Part shown: in pieces, positions 10,632 to 21,700 of the stretch | Position numbering within the stretch: position 1 is the first letter of the stretch | How the letters are laid out: the number at the start of each line of letters is the position of its first letter | Assembly (NCBI GenBank): GCA_036897625.1 | Contig: JAYMTA010000174.1 | Span: 1 to 36,221, forward strand | DNA from: Pelargonium cotyledonis | Lineage: Eukaryota > Streptophyta > Magnoliopsida > Geraniales > Geraniaceae | DNA: 36,221 nt | Direction: 5' to 3' | Made by a program: the position numbers and the translations under genes | The notes under the pieces: model-generated | What the model saw: only the letters and a program-made list of their open reading frames with translations | Database searches by the model: none | Told to the model about the DNA's origin: nothing

Positions 10632-11014
10632 GGAAAAAGGTCCAAAATGGTTCTTGAACTATCCAATCCGTGCAATTTTAGTCCATGAATAATTAAACGT
10701 GACATTTTAGTCCAAAAAATAGGCGAAAGAGCCGTTATAGTCCAAACGTTTCTAAAAACCGAGCCCCATCAGGACATTCCGTCAAAATACTGATGGAATT
10801 CGTTAAATCTTGATGACGTGGATTTTTAAAAAATATTTTTTAATGAAAATTTAACATTTATGTCATTGATTTTAACGGAATGTACAGTTTTTAGAAACGT
10901 TTGGATTATAACGATTCTTTCGCCTATCTTTTGAACTGAAATGACACATTTGTTAGTTCAATGACCAAAATGGCACGAACTGGATATTTCAAAGACCATT
11001 TTGGAACTTTTTCA
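10632..11014. mobile_element. Non-autonomous Mutator-like element (MULE MITE), 383 bp
   Basis: The two ends are inverted copies of each other over roughly 150 bases. The left starts GGAAAAAGGTCCAAAATGG and the right, reverse complemented, starts TGAAAAAGTTCCAAAATGG. The arms share further blocks such as 'aggcgaaagaa/gccgttat' and 'ccaaacgtttctaaaaac'. A perfect 9-base target duplication TTGTTTAAA flanks the element (10623-10631 and 11015-11023), the size typical of Mutator. There is no transposase. The single-strand transcript would fold into a long hairpin. Confidence 0.8.
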
Positions 11015-11023
11015 TTGTTTAAA

Positions 11024-11409
11024 ATAAATATCTCACTTATAATACAAAACACTTTCCCCAGTTCCCACATCTTTAACAATCTTGGCACAAAACACACCAA
11101 AGAAAAGAAAAATGAAATCACCAATAGGCCCAAAAAAAAAAAAAGAACACACTTTACGTTGTCTGCAGAAACATCATAAATTCCTCTTCAAAAGGCATGT
11201 TTATATCCAAAATTTAAAACCTACAACACCCACCACCTACTTATCTTTTACAGGTTTCTTATATCCATCCTTTCAACACCTTATTATTCTGTTTCTACCA
11301 TAGCATATCTCAGTAACACAATTACACCAGAAAAAACACAGTACACATCTTGCAGCTTTTCCTCTAACTCACTACACATCATCCATCCCCGACGCATGCA
11401 CCGCCCTAT
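11024..11409. other. Probable 3'UTR of the F-box gene and intergenic DNA
   Basis: No gene or repeat is recognised. The part next to the F-box stop codon is presumably its 3'UTR. Confidence 0.35.
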
Positions 11410-12649
11410 TCAAAGTGCAAGTGAGCTCACCTCATCTTCTTTCCACAGCCCTTCCCCGTATTTGTACCACCTCATGAGCCCTTCGTCATTCTTGGTTCGC
11501 TTGCACATAATGCACGAGTCCTCCATGCATGTTAGGAACTCGCGTAACCGAGAGGCCCTTGTGAGAATCGATTGATCGAGCTCCTTTATGACTTTTCTTG
11601 GGGCCGGGGGAGGCGGGACTTCTATCAGAAGGCAATGTGATATGTTGAGCACTTCTAGATGCGGTAGGCCATCTAGGATGAGAAACAACGCGTCCTTGAA
11701 TAGCATTGAGCAGCGGAGGCTTAACACCTTTAACTTCGGGAGGTAGGCAGCTAAGGTGGAGGCAAATAAGATGTCGCAAGGCCCCATAATCTTGAGCTCG
11801 CTGAAGTTTTTGCAATTGTTTGCGATTTCTTCCATGAGGTACGGAGGATTTGCGATGCTGGGCATCGTTAAGGATTCAAGATCACTCCACATCTGAATAG
11901 CTTTGCATATCCCGGTTTTCTTTATTCTGTTCCACGCAGGCAGAACAAGTCGTCTAAGCTTAGGGCACCTGCAGTTGACATCACACATAATTCAAAATGT
12001 GAATCACAAGCAACACTAAGATGATGGGAATGAAGATATGAAACAAACAGTGTAGCATCAATTAGAGGCCGCATTCATATTTTTACGATAATAACAAGAA
12101 AACGAGTCAATAAAATATAAAAATCGTCATAAGATAGTGATACTTTAATGAATGCATTATTAACATTTCATTCCTTTATTTTTTGCTCGTACAACTTACT
12201 AACGAAATAACAACAGTGACGTGATGGCAATGATATTTCAGAATTGAAATACGAGATCAACGGAAACAATAACGAGCAACTTCAGAACCGTACCTTTCAG
12301 CCGTATAAGTCAACTGATCGTCACTCAGGTATAGATTGAAGTGAAAGATCAAGGTAAGTATATTTCCTCGGCTGAGACTTAAGGAAATCTTCAATACACG
12401 GGTCAATGTCTTATCAGACCGGCCATCCACATAAACATACGGTTCCAACGGGATTTTGATGAAATTTGATTTCAGCATCGAAAGATCAAGAGTTTTCCAA
12501 AGCAGAGGATCGCAGCAAGCCATGCGCCACGAGCTGCAAACATGGGCAATGCCCCTAGTTAACTCGAATATGTCAAAAGACTGGAAAATTTTCACCAGTA
12601 TATCGTTGTCCAGGTCCTCCCATCTCCTTCCAACAGAAACATCTTCCAT
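11410..12649 (-). CDS. F-box/LRR-repeat protein (At3g48880-like)
   Basis: Exons 12649-12294 and 11968-11410 join across a 325-base GT-AG intron that splits an Arg codon, giving 304 residues. The N-terminus (about residues 8-55) is an F-box: RRWEDLDNDILVKIF, then VCSSWRMACCDPLLWKTLDL. Leucine-rich repeats follow (CPKLRRLVLPAW, LESLTMPSI, FSELKIMGPC, LPKLKVLSLRCS, LPHLEVLNISHC). The Cys-containing tail ends in a WYKYGEGLWKEDE segment. Such proteins are substrate receptors of SCF E3 ubiquitin ligases: the F-box binds the SKP1/ASK adaptor and the LRRs select the target. I know of no defined substrate for this subfamily. Length and architecture match Arabidopsis At3g48880 as I remember it. A 5'UTR intron of 2.7 kb is likely. 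Confidence 0.88.
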
Positions 12650-15450
12650 TTTCGCAGCTTTCTAAAAACTACCAAGGACTTTCACTGCATTATAATGAGT
12701 GCATCAGCAAGGAAAAATAATCAATAAGCAACATATATAATAAGCTATGAAACTGTTATTACTCTACGTTATTTTTAACAAGAAACATATAAAGCCAGAA
12801 GCAAAACTCGGTAAGTAATCTAAGGTTAAACTAGGAAATGACGATCTGAAGAGATATTTGAATTTAACTCTTAGTTAAAAGTTAGAAGTGCCAGGCTCTC
12901 CCTAAAATCGGCAAGTAATCAATATAGCAGTGAGCCCTTACATAGTTGATGGATGCAATAAAAGCATCATGCATATTATACCAACTTTTCTATAGTATAT
13001 TGCCTATTGAAGAAAAAAGGGGAGCGACTAATTGGGCACTAAAAAACAAACTGTCTATAGAGTTCATTAAAAAGATTCGATCGGATTCTTCACAACTTGG
13101 GGATAGGCCGTACTTCTGTCTATACGTTTCAATGCATTGAATGCATCCATATCAATTAAGTACGAAAGAATATCAAATCTTTGCCGCAGTTAAACTAGGG
13201 CAAAAGGTGAAAACCAATTCTAGGGCATAATCAAGAAATCTCATCAATAATGAGATTCTACACATCTCAACATCCCCTCAAATTCAAGGTTGCACAGAAA
13301 CTAGAGTTTGTGAAAACCCACTAAAAAGAAGTGAGACTATAATTATCCAGAAAATACAAATGGGAGAAGTCAGCGACTTGTGACAAATCCGATGAAAAGC
13401 ACCATAGCCATCTTTGATAGTAACTCCATATTAATTAACACAAACATTGGGGTCAGAAGGAGTATGCTAGAGGTTGAGCCTCCATTCAATGTGGCAACAT
13501 CAACCAAACATTTAGTTCAGTGGATCAGCACCATCGGGTTCTTCACCTTGTAACATTAATAACTCAAGCAGAAACCAATTCTACTTCTATTGCAATAGAT
13601 ACCATGATATTGCTTCAACGTGGTGGATCAAATACGATGCAATTGAAATGCATGGTTCTAAGAATATGTCAGCTATTAATTCACTCCTACGGTGACACCT
13701 ATGACTATAAAGCTTTAAAAATATTAGGGAATATGTATAGATCAACATTGAAAGTGACCCAAGTAAAATGAAACTTGATCCTATCGGACAGCAGAGTTTC
13801 AAAGTGAATTTCCAACAATAGCCTTTTAATTCCAATGCAATAGTTATCATGAAAAAAGAAGAAGCTGAAAAGCAACCATGTATATCTAGAAAGCTAGCCA
13901 TGGTAGACAGTAGAAGAAAGTTAAGTAGCAGTAGTTACCATCATTATGAAGAAAAAAAAGTATTCGATTCCAAACTGAGAGCCCTGTCAAATCAGATACG
14001 ATTATTTGCCTGAAAGAAAAGATTGTTACATGAGGAACGGAGCCTTGTTGGTAGCCAACCCAAATGGGAGGAGCTACGAGAAAGAACAACGTATAGCAAA
14101 ACTCTAGAGAGTAGAAATGGGAAACATAAACGAAGCGGCAAAAATAAACAGCTGATTAGCTACTGGTAGCTAAGCTACTGAGATTCAAACATTCGATAAT
14201 TGCATCATTTGCAGTTACTTAAATCCCCCTTATCTTCAACAAGAACTAACACTTTCTTAGGTCACTCAGTCTCTTTAGCTTGCAGAGTTCATATTCTCAA
14301 ACCCTTTCACCATGCAAAGTCGTTTTTCATTAGGTGGTTGAGATGTGCTCTGCTCAGCCAACTTGAGCAGGATTTTCCAATATGACCCTGGCAAAAGAAT
14401 AAATCCTTTAACCGGTAACAAAATGGAATGATAATCCAACTCTTATAGCTCATGATACCAATTCAAGAGATGAAAATTGGTGCCATGCTATATGTCTCCG
14501 ACACAAGAGTTGCGTTTTCAATATTTTATATGGGAACTAAACGAAAACTCTAAAAAGCTAGACACGAGGACGCATATTTATGTGTGTTCTCGTGTATGTA
14601 ACATGCTAAGCATACTAAGAGCAAGTTCTGGAAACAGACTACGACGGCATGAGAGCCTAGTAATTCTGCACATTCTCAATTCTAGGGAAGTATATATTCA
14701 GAAAGTGTCCGGCGAAAGGGCACTTCTAGGTATAAAATACAGATATTAACATAACAGAAACATTAACACATACAGTCTATGTCTATATCTCCGAAATATA
14801 TCAGAAAACACAAGCATTTGATGAGGAAATTTTGTATTCCACAAAGACGAAAATCAACAATCAAGTTCACCAATCGAATGCCATGCACGAAAAATTTGCT
14901 GAAACCTAAGTTACCAAACAATGGAATACCAAGAAAACAAGCACCCATCACAAAAACAAAGGAGAATTGAAGTTTCAAACATGAAAAGAAACATGAACCA
15001 ATCAAGGGAATTCATTTTCAAGCTTCACCTCAAAAACCTAAGAACTAAAAATCAACACCTGTGTTGAAAAAAACCCACCTGAACAGATCAAACCCTCAGA
15101 TTAAAAACTTCAAATCTTTGATTCTTGAAACAACCCAATTCAAATGTCATTCAAAGAACACACAAGAACCCAAAACCCACTAAAAAAAATCGATTTTGAA
15201 TTCTGGGTCTTGTCATTTCAAACCAGATCTCATATCTCCACAGCAAGACTTCATGATTATTGAATCAAGATCTTGCCCTGATCTATAACCCAGAACTCCC
15301 ACAATTACACGCAGAAACATACAGATATGAAAATCAAAACATCTATAAAGAAAATAAAAATAAATAAAAACCAAGAACAGACCTTGATGAAATTGATTCT
15401 GTGGTGGGTGATGAAAATGATCTTGTCTCTGGAGCTTGGTATGAAGATGG
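12650..15450 (-). other. Predicted 5'UTR of the F-box gene with a long leader intron (12685-15382)
   Basis: On the minus strand an acceptor (AATGCAG, ending at 12685) lies 35 bases before the ATG. A donor (ATCAAG/GTCTGTT) is at 15383/15382, after a pyrimidine- and purine-rich leader-like exon of about 15383-15450. The 2.7 kb between them shows no conserved ORF, no RNA gene and no clear transposon. The exon pairing is an inference from splice signals only. Confidence 0.35.
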
Positions 15451-15769
15451 AACATTTTTTTTCTAAAAAAGAGAAACGTTTATTTAAAAATTTAATTATT
15501 TTTTTCTCTGGTATTCCAGTAACTGATGGAGGAGGAGAGAGAAACGGATACCGAGAAGATGAAATTACCAGAAAAGCCCTGCCATTTTTAACGAGAAAAG
15601 CCGAAGAGATGAAATTACCAGATGAAATGATTATGATGTTAAATATGGTTAATTTTGTTGACGTGGATAAAAGTAATATTTTATAATAAAAAACGATGGT
15701 GAAGTGGCATTTTATTATAGGGGCCATTTTGGTCATTTTTGTAATATTTGATGGACCATTGACATCAAT
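15451..15769. other. F-box gene promoter region
   Basis: A 15-base word GATGAAATTACCAGA occurs twice about 50 bases apart (near 15558 and 15607). No gene is recognised. The ORFs on both strands here are AT-driven and unlike any family I know. Confidence 0.3.
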
Positions 15770-15772
15770 TTA

Positions 15773-17131
15773 GGCTCCGTTTGAATTAGAATTTTGATGA
15801 GAATGATTTCATTCCCATTCCAATTGCCATTCCTTCTATTCTCATTGTCATTCTTATTTTTATGAAATGTTGTTTGGATCAATTAAAGTGTGAGAATGAG
15901 AATCATTTTTATTTCAATTATTATTATTTGATTAACAAAAATATTAAATTGTTAAAAATAAAATCGATCAAATTATTCACACTTTTATAAATATCTAAAT
16001 AATTATACCAAAAAAAACCGTTACTTGTAATTTAAAAATTGATAAGCGCTACAGTTTGTTTAATATAAAAAATCACTACCAAAATTTGAATCGTCACAAT
16101 TGATTTAATGGATCAGATTTGAATTAATGTTTATAAATTCGAATTTGAAAACATAAATTCAAATCTGATGTGAAATCAATTCCATCTAATCCGAACTTAT
16201 TTCATATTGAATTATAATTTATGCTTATAAATCTGAATTCAAAAACATAAATTCAAATTTGATGCGAATTTCGAAATGTCGCAACAATTTTTGAATGTAT
16301 ATATATGTATCTGTGTGCATATGTCTATATATATATGTGTTAATTAAAATCGATTTCATCTAATCCGAATTTCTTTCGGATCTGATTCGAATTTATGTTT
16401 ATAAATCTGAATTTGAAACATAAAATCAAATTCAATACAAGATTTTAAATCATCACAATTGATTTTAAATGTACATATATGTGTGTGTGTGTGTTAATTG
16501 AATTCATAATTAAACTCAAAATTCGATTTCAATTTTTATCCAATTCGAACTTCTTTCATATCAGATTCGAATTGTAAATTTGAATTCGAAAACTTAAATT
16601 CAAATCCGATTCAAAATTTGAATCTTCACAATTAGTTTTGAATGTACATATGTGTGTATATATATACATACATATAAATATATGTGTGTTTTGTAAATTC
16701 GTATTCGATCCAAAATTCGAATACGAAACTGGTTCCGAATTTTTTATTTTTGTTTTTGTTTTTTTCTGTTGTTCCAGAATTTTTTGTTATAAATATACAT
16801 TATTTGAAATTATTATAATTATAATAATGTTCATCCCAGAAAGTTATATGAAACCAAAAAAAAAATTTTGTCAATCGGACATTCGAGCACAAAGTTATGA
16901 ATTTTTAAAGTTTAGATCATAAAATAATAAGTGAAGACATGAGAATGGGAATTCCATTCCATCCATCATTGGTGGGAATCAAATTACTCATGAGTGTGGG
17001 AATGGGAATGAAAATCGGAATCGGAATCGGAATGGGTGTAATCTAATTCAAACACTATCAATGAGAATCTCATTCTCATTCGCATTCTTCATTCTCATTC
17101 CCAAACCAAAAACGCTAATCCAAACGGTACC
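15773..17131. mobile_element. Non-autonomous PIF/Harbinger (Tourist-like) element, 1359 bp
   Basis: The left terminus GGCTCCGTTTGAATTAG and the reverse complement of the right terminus, GGTACCGTTTGGATTAG, are inverted repeats. The element is flanked by the 3-base duplication TTA (15770-15772 and 17132-17134), typical of PIF/Harbinger. Both ends carry runs of 'gaatgagaatg'/'cattcccattc', as is common near Tourist-type ends. The interior contains tandem repeats and no transposase. Confidence 0.75.
16080..16690. repeat. Internal minisatellite of the Harbinger-like element, unit ~173 bp
   Basis: Words such as 'cacaattgattttaaatgtacatat', the inverted pair 'gaatttatgtttataaat...ataaattcaaat' and 'catctaatccgaatttcttt' recur with a spacing of about 170-175 bases (for example near 16280, 16453 and 16625). 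This gives roughly three and a half degenerate copies, each with its own small palindrome and a TATG/TGTG-rich run. Confidence 0.6.
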
Positions 17132-17134
17132 TTA

Positions 17135-17582
17135 GTTCGTGTATTAATCCTAACAAATGAGATACTAAAATGGTAGTTTTTTAAAAACAATTTGACTTTC
17201 TAACAAAATTGATACAATAACTTTCATTTTATTCAATTAACTCGTATCATATTGTTCGCTTGTAAAATCGATGTTTTTCTATTTTACTTGTATAGTCTCA
17301 ATAACTCTCACTCTTGTCATTTACTAAAATCCAGCAATTTTGTTCATTTTGAAATCGATTAATGCATACTATCTAGTTATAAATTTTCAGAATCTGGTAA
17401 AACAAGTGGTGACAAGTCCTAATTATTTGTGTGTTTACCGCGTCAACTTTAAAACACGTTGTTATTCTTTTATTAAAACTAGTGTGTCATGTCAACTTCC
17501 AAACACGCTACGCCATTTCTCCCCATTATTGTATCGCGTCATCAACTTATGAGAGTGCGAGAATATTACACACTAAATCATA
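17135..17582. other. Intergenic region between transposons
   Basis: AT-rich DNA with no recognisable gene or repeat. Confidence 0.4.
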
Positions 17583-17584
17583 TA

Positions 17585-18366
17585 CTCTCTCCGTCCCAAA
17601 ATGAGTGTTTTTGTTTGTCAAAAAAATTTGTCCAAAAATGAGTGTCTTATTTCTATTTCTAGGTTATTGTATTATTGTTTTTCTTATATTATACTTATCA
17701 CTTATGGACATGAACATATTTGCTAGAGTTGGCATTTTAGGCCCGTACCCGCGGGTTACCCGTAAAATGAGCGGGTTTGGGTATACTAATTTTTACCCGA
17801 TTAAGTTTTGGGTCGGGTATTGTTAAACAACGGGTTGAGTCGGGTGTACCCAATGGGTAACGGGTACCCGCAAATTACTGTAACATCTAAAGTGAAAAAT
17901 GTGGTTATGGAGAATGGATTCATCCATTAAGAAGTGAGATTGATAATTACATTCTTATTGAGACATTGGTTTGTGGTGGTCCTGAGTTTAGAATTTTACA
18001 ACAGAGAATATATTAAAAGAGAGGCTCATTCTGTAGTAATACATTACACATGCTATAGATATTTCCTTGGATAGAATCCCAAGATTTTGCAAAATAATAG
18101 TAGATATTTCCTTGGACTAATTTAGGCAATGTTTTTTTTTTTTACCAACGACCATGCGAGTTGGGTTAGGGTAGTTGTATTTCTATCTGTACTTGCCGGT
18201 TATCCGATCCGAACCCAACCCGCTATCCGAATTGCCAGCTCTAATATTTGCATATAGGGTGTAGGTAAAAAAGTAATGGCTATATTAGAAACACAATAAA
18301 TTATCTTATAATTTTTAATTTTTACAAAAAAATAAAAACAAAATACTCATTTTGAAACACAGAAAA
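17585..18366. mobile_element. Stowaway-like (Tc1/mariner) MITE interrupted by a hAT element
   Basis: The left end CTCTCTCCGTCCCAAAATGAG follows TA. The right end, reverse complemented, reads TTTTCTGTGTTTCAAAATGAG and is followed by TA. This matches the classic Stowaway terminus CTCCCTCCGTCCCA and the TA target duplication, with several mismatches. Removing the inserted hAT element and one copy of its duplication leaves about 254 bp, a normal Stowaway length. Confidence 0.6.
17724..18243. mobile_element. hAT-type non-autonomous element, 520 bp, nested in the Stowaway-like MITE
   Basis: The termini are inverted repeats: left TAGAGTTGGCATTTTAGGCC, right (reverse complemented) TAGAGCTGGCAATTCGGATA. 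A perfect 8-base target duplication ATATTTGC flanks it (17716-17723 and 18244-18251), as expected of hAT transposons. Subterminal regions are rich in 'cgggt' and 'acccg' words, probable transposase-binding repeats. There is no transposase ORF. Confidence 0.82.
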
Positions 18367-18368
18367 TA

Positions 18369-18778
18369 GTGAATTAACTTTTAAAAAACCTTCATGTACT
18401 AAATTAGTAATAGAATCGAAGTTCCATAAATAAATAAAAAAATCAAAGTTTGTATACATTGGTAATTAACATTATTCTTAAAAATTTAAACATGTTAAGC
18501 TAAACAATTTAAGCGTTTTGAATTTTATTTGAGTTATTGATGTACCCACTTGTTTGTCCGATACAACAAATAAAATAAAAATTGAAACGAAAAAAAATTG
18601 AATTTCAAAATCGTCCCGAACCCGCCACACACTGCCATCGCTGCCGGTGTAGAGGCCGACCAAATCAATTTTTAAAGTTTTGAACTTTAAATTCAAAACC
18701 TTTTTTTCTTCCCTCTTCAGCTCTATCATTCACTTCATCGTCTTCCCCATTAAACGCTGTAGAGCCGAGTCATCGTCA
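18369..18778. other. Upstream region and leader of SEND1
   Basis: No gene is recognised. The promoter of SEND1 must lie here, only about 410 bases from the Stowaway/hAT nest. I could not single out a convincing TATA box. Confidence 0.4.
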
Positions 18779-21700
18779 ATGGGGGTCAAGCATTTATGGG
18801 ATGTCCTCGATTCATGCAAGAAGACTCTCCCCCTTCACTGTCTCCAGTAAGTTTCTTGCTTTTTTTGTCTTTCTTTCTTTTCTCTCCATATTTTCTCGGC
18901 AGCCAAACAGACCGTAACCATGTAATTGACCCTTCCTTGTGGTTTAGGAACAAGAGGGTATGCATAGATCTCTCCTGTTGGATGGTTCAACTCCACAATG
19001 TCAACAAATCGCACTGTTCCCTCAAGAGCAAGGTCTATCTCCAAGGACTCTTTCACCGTCTCAGAGCCCTCCTTGCTTTGAACTGTTCCGTCATTTTCAT
19101 TTCTGGTCTCTCTCTCCCTCTTTACTTCGATTTTTGTGAAAATTTGGGTTTTTGGTTCTTGTTAAGACTAGAAAAGGGTAGTTTCATTGTTTGTGTTATG
19201 ACTAGAAAAGGTCTATCATTTATTATTTTGTTGTTGTTGTGAAAATTTGGGCTTTTGGCTCTTGTTGAGACTAGAAAAGGGTAGTTTGTGTCATGAGTTT
19301 TGACTAGAAAAGGTCTATCATTTTTTTTATTTTTTATTTTGTTGTTGTGAAAATATGGGTTTTTGGTTCTTGTTGAGACTAGAAAAGGGTAGTTTGTGCC
19401 ATGAGTTTTGACTAGTAAAGGTCTATCATATTTTTGAGTAATCATTGCTGTTTGGCAGATGGGTCAATTCCTGCTATCAAGTTATCTACTTATAGGAGGC
19501 GCTTAAACTCGGGAGTCGAGGTAGGAATCCGAATCCTTATATATTGAAATTTACATTATTTGCCTCTTATGTTCTCACTTCAAAACAACTTCTCTATGCC
19601 TACACAAGTTTTTTTTATTGATCCAGGTTCCTCAGCATAAACCAAACTTGGAAAAGGCGACCTCACTTCGGAGAAATTTGGGATCTGAATTTTCTATTAT
19701 GATAAAAGAGGCAAAACTACTAGGCTTAGCTCTTGGGATCCCTTGCTTAGATGGGTAAGTCTGACTATTGTAGAGCAATTTATAATTTTGAAAACATCGA
19801 TGAAGTAAGAGTATAAATGATATTGTGAGATGCTGGAAGTCTGAAATGCATGAATCAGATCCATATTTTCAAAACTGTAATCCAATCCAACTATTGTGGG
19901 AATGTGACCAACACAATGCAAAATGTATCATAGTGTAGGATCCTTATCAGCTTATTTTATGTGACTATATGCTCCATTTGCTTGCTTGTTGAACTTATGG
20001 ATTGAAATACTCCCTCTGTCCCAAAATAACTGCTGATTAACGTCTCAAATTATTCTTTTTGTCTGTCAAATGTAGGATTGAGGAAGCTGAAGCGCAGTGT
20101 GCATTGTTAAACTTAGAATCGTTATGTGTAAGCATATATAACTGTTAGTTTGGAATTTATGATATTCATTAGAATTAAAAAAAATGCAGTTTCCATCTTA
20201 GTAATATCTATCAATACTGTTACCAGGATGGATGTTTCACGTCAGACTCAGATGTCTTCCTTTTTGGTGCAAGGACGGTGTACAGAGATATTTGCCTTGG
20301 TTAATAGGCTTCTTTTGTTCTGTAAATCTTTAGTTGCTTTATATCAGCATAATACTGTAGTTTATTATTCTTTTTATTTTTCCTTCTCATTTTTATTATT
20401 TAAGAATATGTCTACTGTTTATGATCAATCAGGGGAAGGAGGTCATGTTGTTTGTTATGAAATGGCTGACATAGAGAGCAAACTTGGGTTCGGAAGAAAT
20501 TCATTGGTAATCTTCAATGTGTTTTATGAAGCTACTAGTTCAACATGTTGCTATCTAGTTGCTGAACCTTTTATTGCTTTCACAAAATATTTTGAATGAG
20601 ATGCATTTCAAGCAAGATTTGGTTATGGTAAGGATCATAGAAATGGTAGTGGTAAAAAACAGTGTTGCTTGCATGAATGAACATTATTTTCATCTTCTTT
20701 ATTACTTGTCAAGTTATTTGACCGGAAGGAACTTGATTGAAGAGTTTTATTGTATTTTGAAGTTATTGCTATAATTCAAGTCAGGAACTGCCTCTTTTCA
20801 TAGCAGTTTACAACGTGAATTTTCTTAAATTTTCCAATCTGTAAACTGTCTCCTCAGATTTACTTTAAGAAAAAATGACTGCACATGCACATGCAAACTG
20901 TTGTAATTAGAATTGCTTCAGGCAAATTTAGCCGGGTTATTCATTAATTTCTTATTCCCAGATTGGCTTAGCCCTTCTTCTCGGTGGTGATTACTCTCCT
21001 GGTGTTCACGGTATGGGCCCAGTAAGTTTGAATATCTCGTTGCTTCTGAAATCGAGCTACTGCTCTTCTATTCATTCCATGAATTTATCAGATTTGAAAT
21101 GGATGGCGCATTTAAATGCTTTTGCTGTTGTCTTCATATCCCTGCTGCAGGAATCAGCCTGTCAGATTGTCAAATCTATTGGGGACACTCTCATCCTTCA
21201 ACAAATAATATCCAAGGGGCTGTCCCTTGCAAAGAAGAAGAAATGTTCAAAGAAACAGGGTCAACCTCAGAAGTGCAGTCACAAGAACTCATTAGATCAA
21301 TACATCACTATGGATGGTAAGTTAGAGACACCACTACCATGACCGACATCTGGTTCTTTGTAGTGGTGTTTTAGAGTCTCGTCAAGCATCAATCTTGAGA
21401 ATCGCTTGAGGTATAACTTTACCTTGAGGAATACCGCATCAACTAGTAAAGGATATCTGTAGCGAATCTGAAATTTGAATGATCAGCAATCCTTGAGCTC
21501 AAATCTATTATATTTACAAGAATTAGTTGGTCATGTTGACGGGTTTCATTTTCTTTTCTTAAAATTTAAGCTCACAGTAGTTAAGCAGATACCACGAGCA
21601 ACTTTCATACAACCTTGCATGAACTCACTTCAGGGTATCCTGTAGTAGTATACTAGTATGTGAAATGGCCTACCTAGATAATCAGATGAATCATCAATTT

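Noticed and set aside
15305-15736. 143-residue minus-strand ORF (and a 119-residue plus-strand ORF overlapping it)
   Set aside because: Both are low-complexity, AT-driven reading frames without a recognisable domain, lying over the predicted F-box leader exon and promoter.
18796-19242. 148-residue plus-strand ORF starting MGCPRFM
   Set aside because: It reads through SEND1 intron 1 and only matches the family from exon 2 on. The true start is the MGVKHLWDVL frame at 18779.
19122-19445. 107-residue minus-strand ORF with internal protein repeats
   Set aside because: The repeats come from the ~105-base tandem array inside SEND1 intron 2. It is not a gene.
20150-20774. Two plus-strand ORFs of 149 and 71 residues
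   Set aside because: These are chance frames spanning SEND1 exons 6-7 and their introns.
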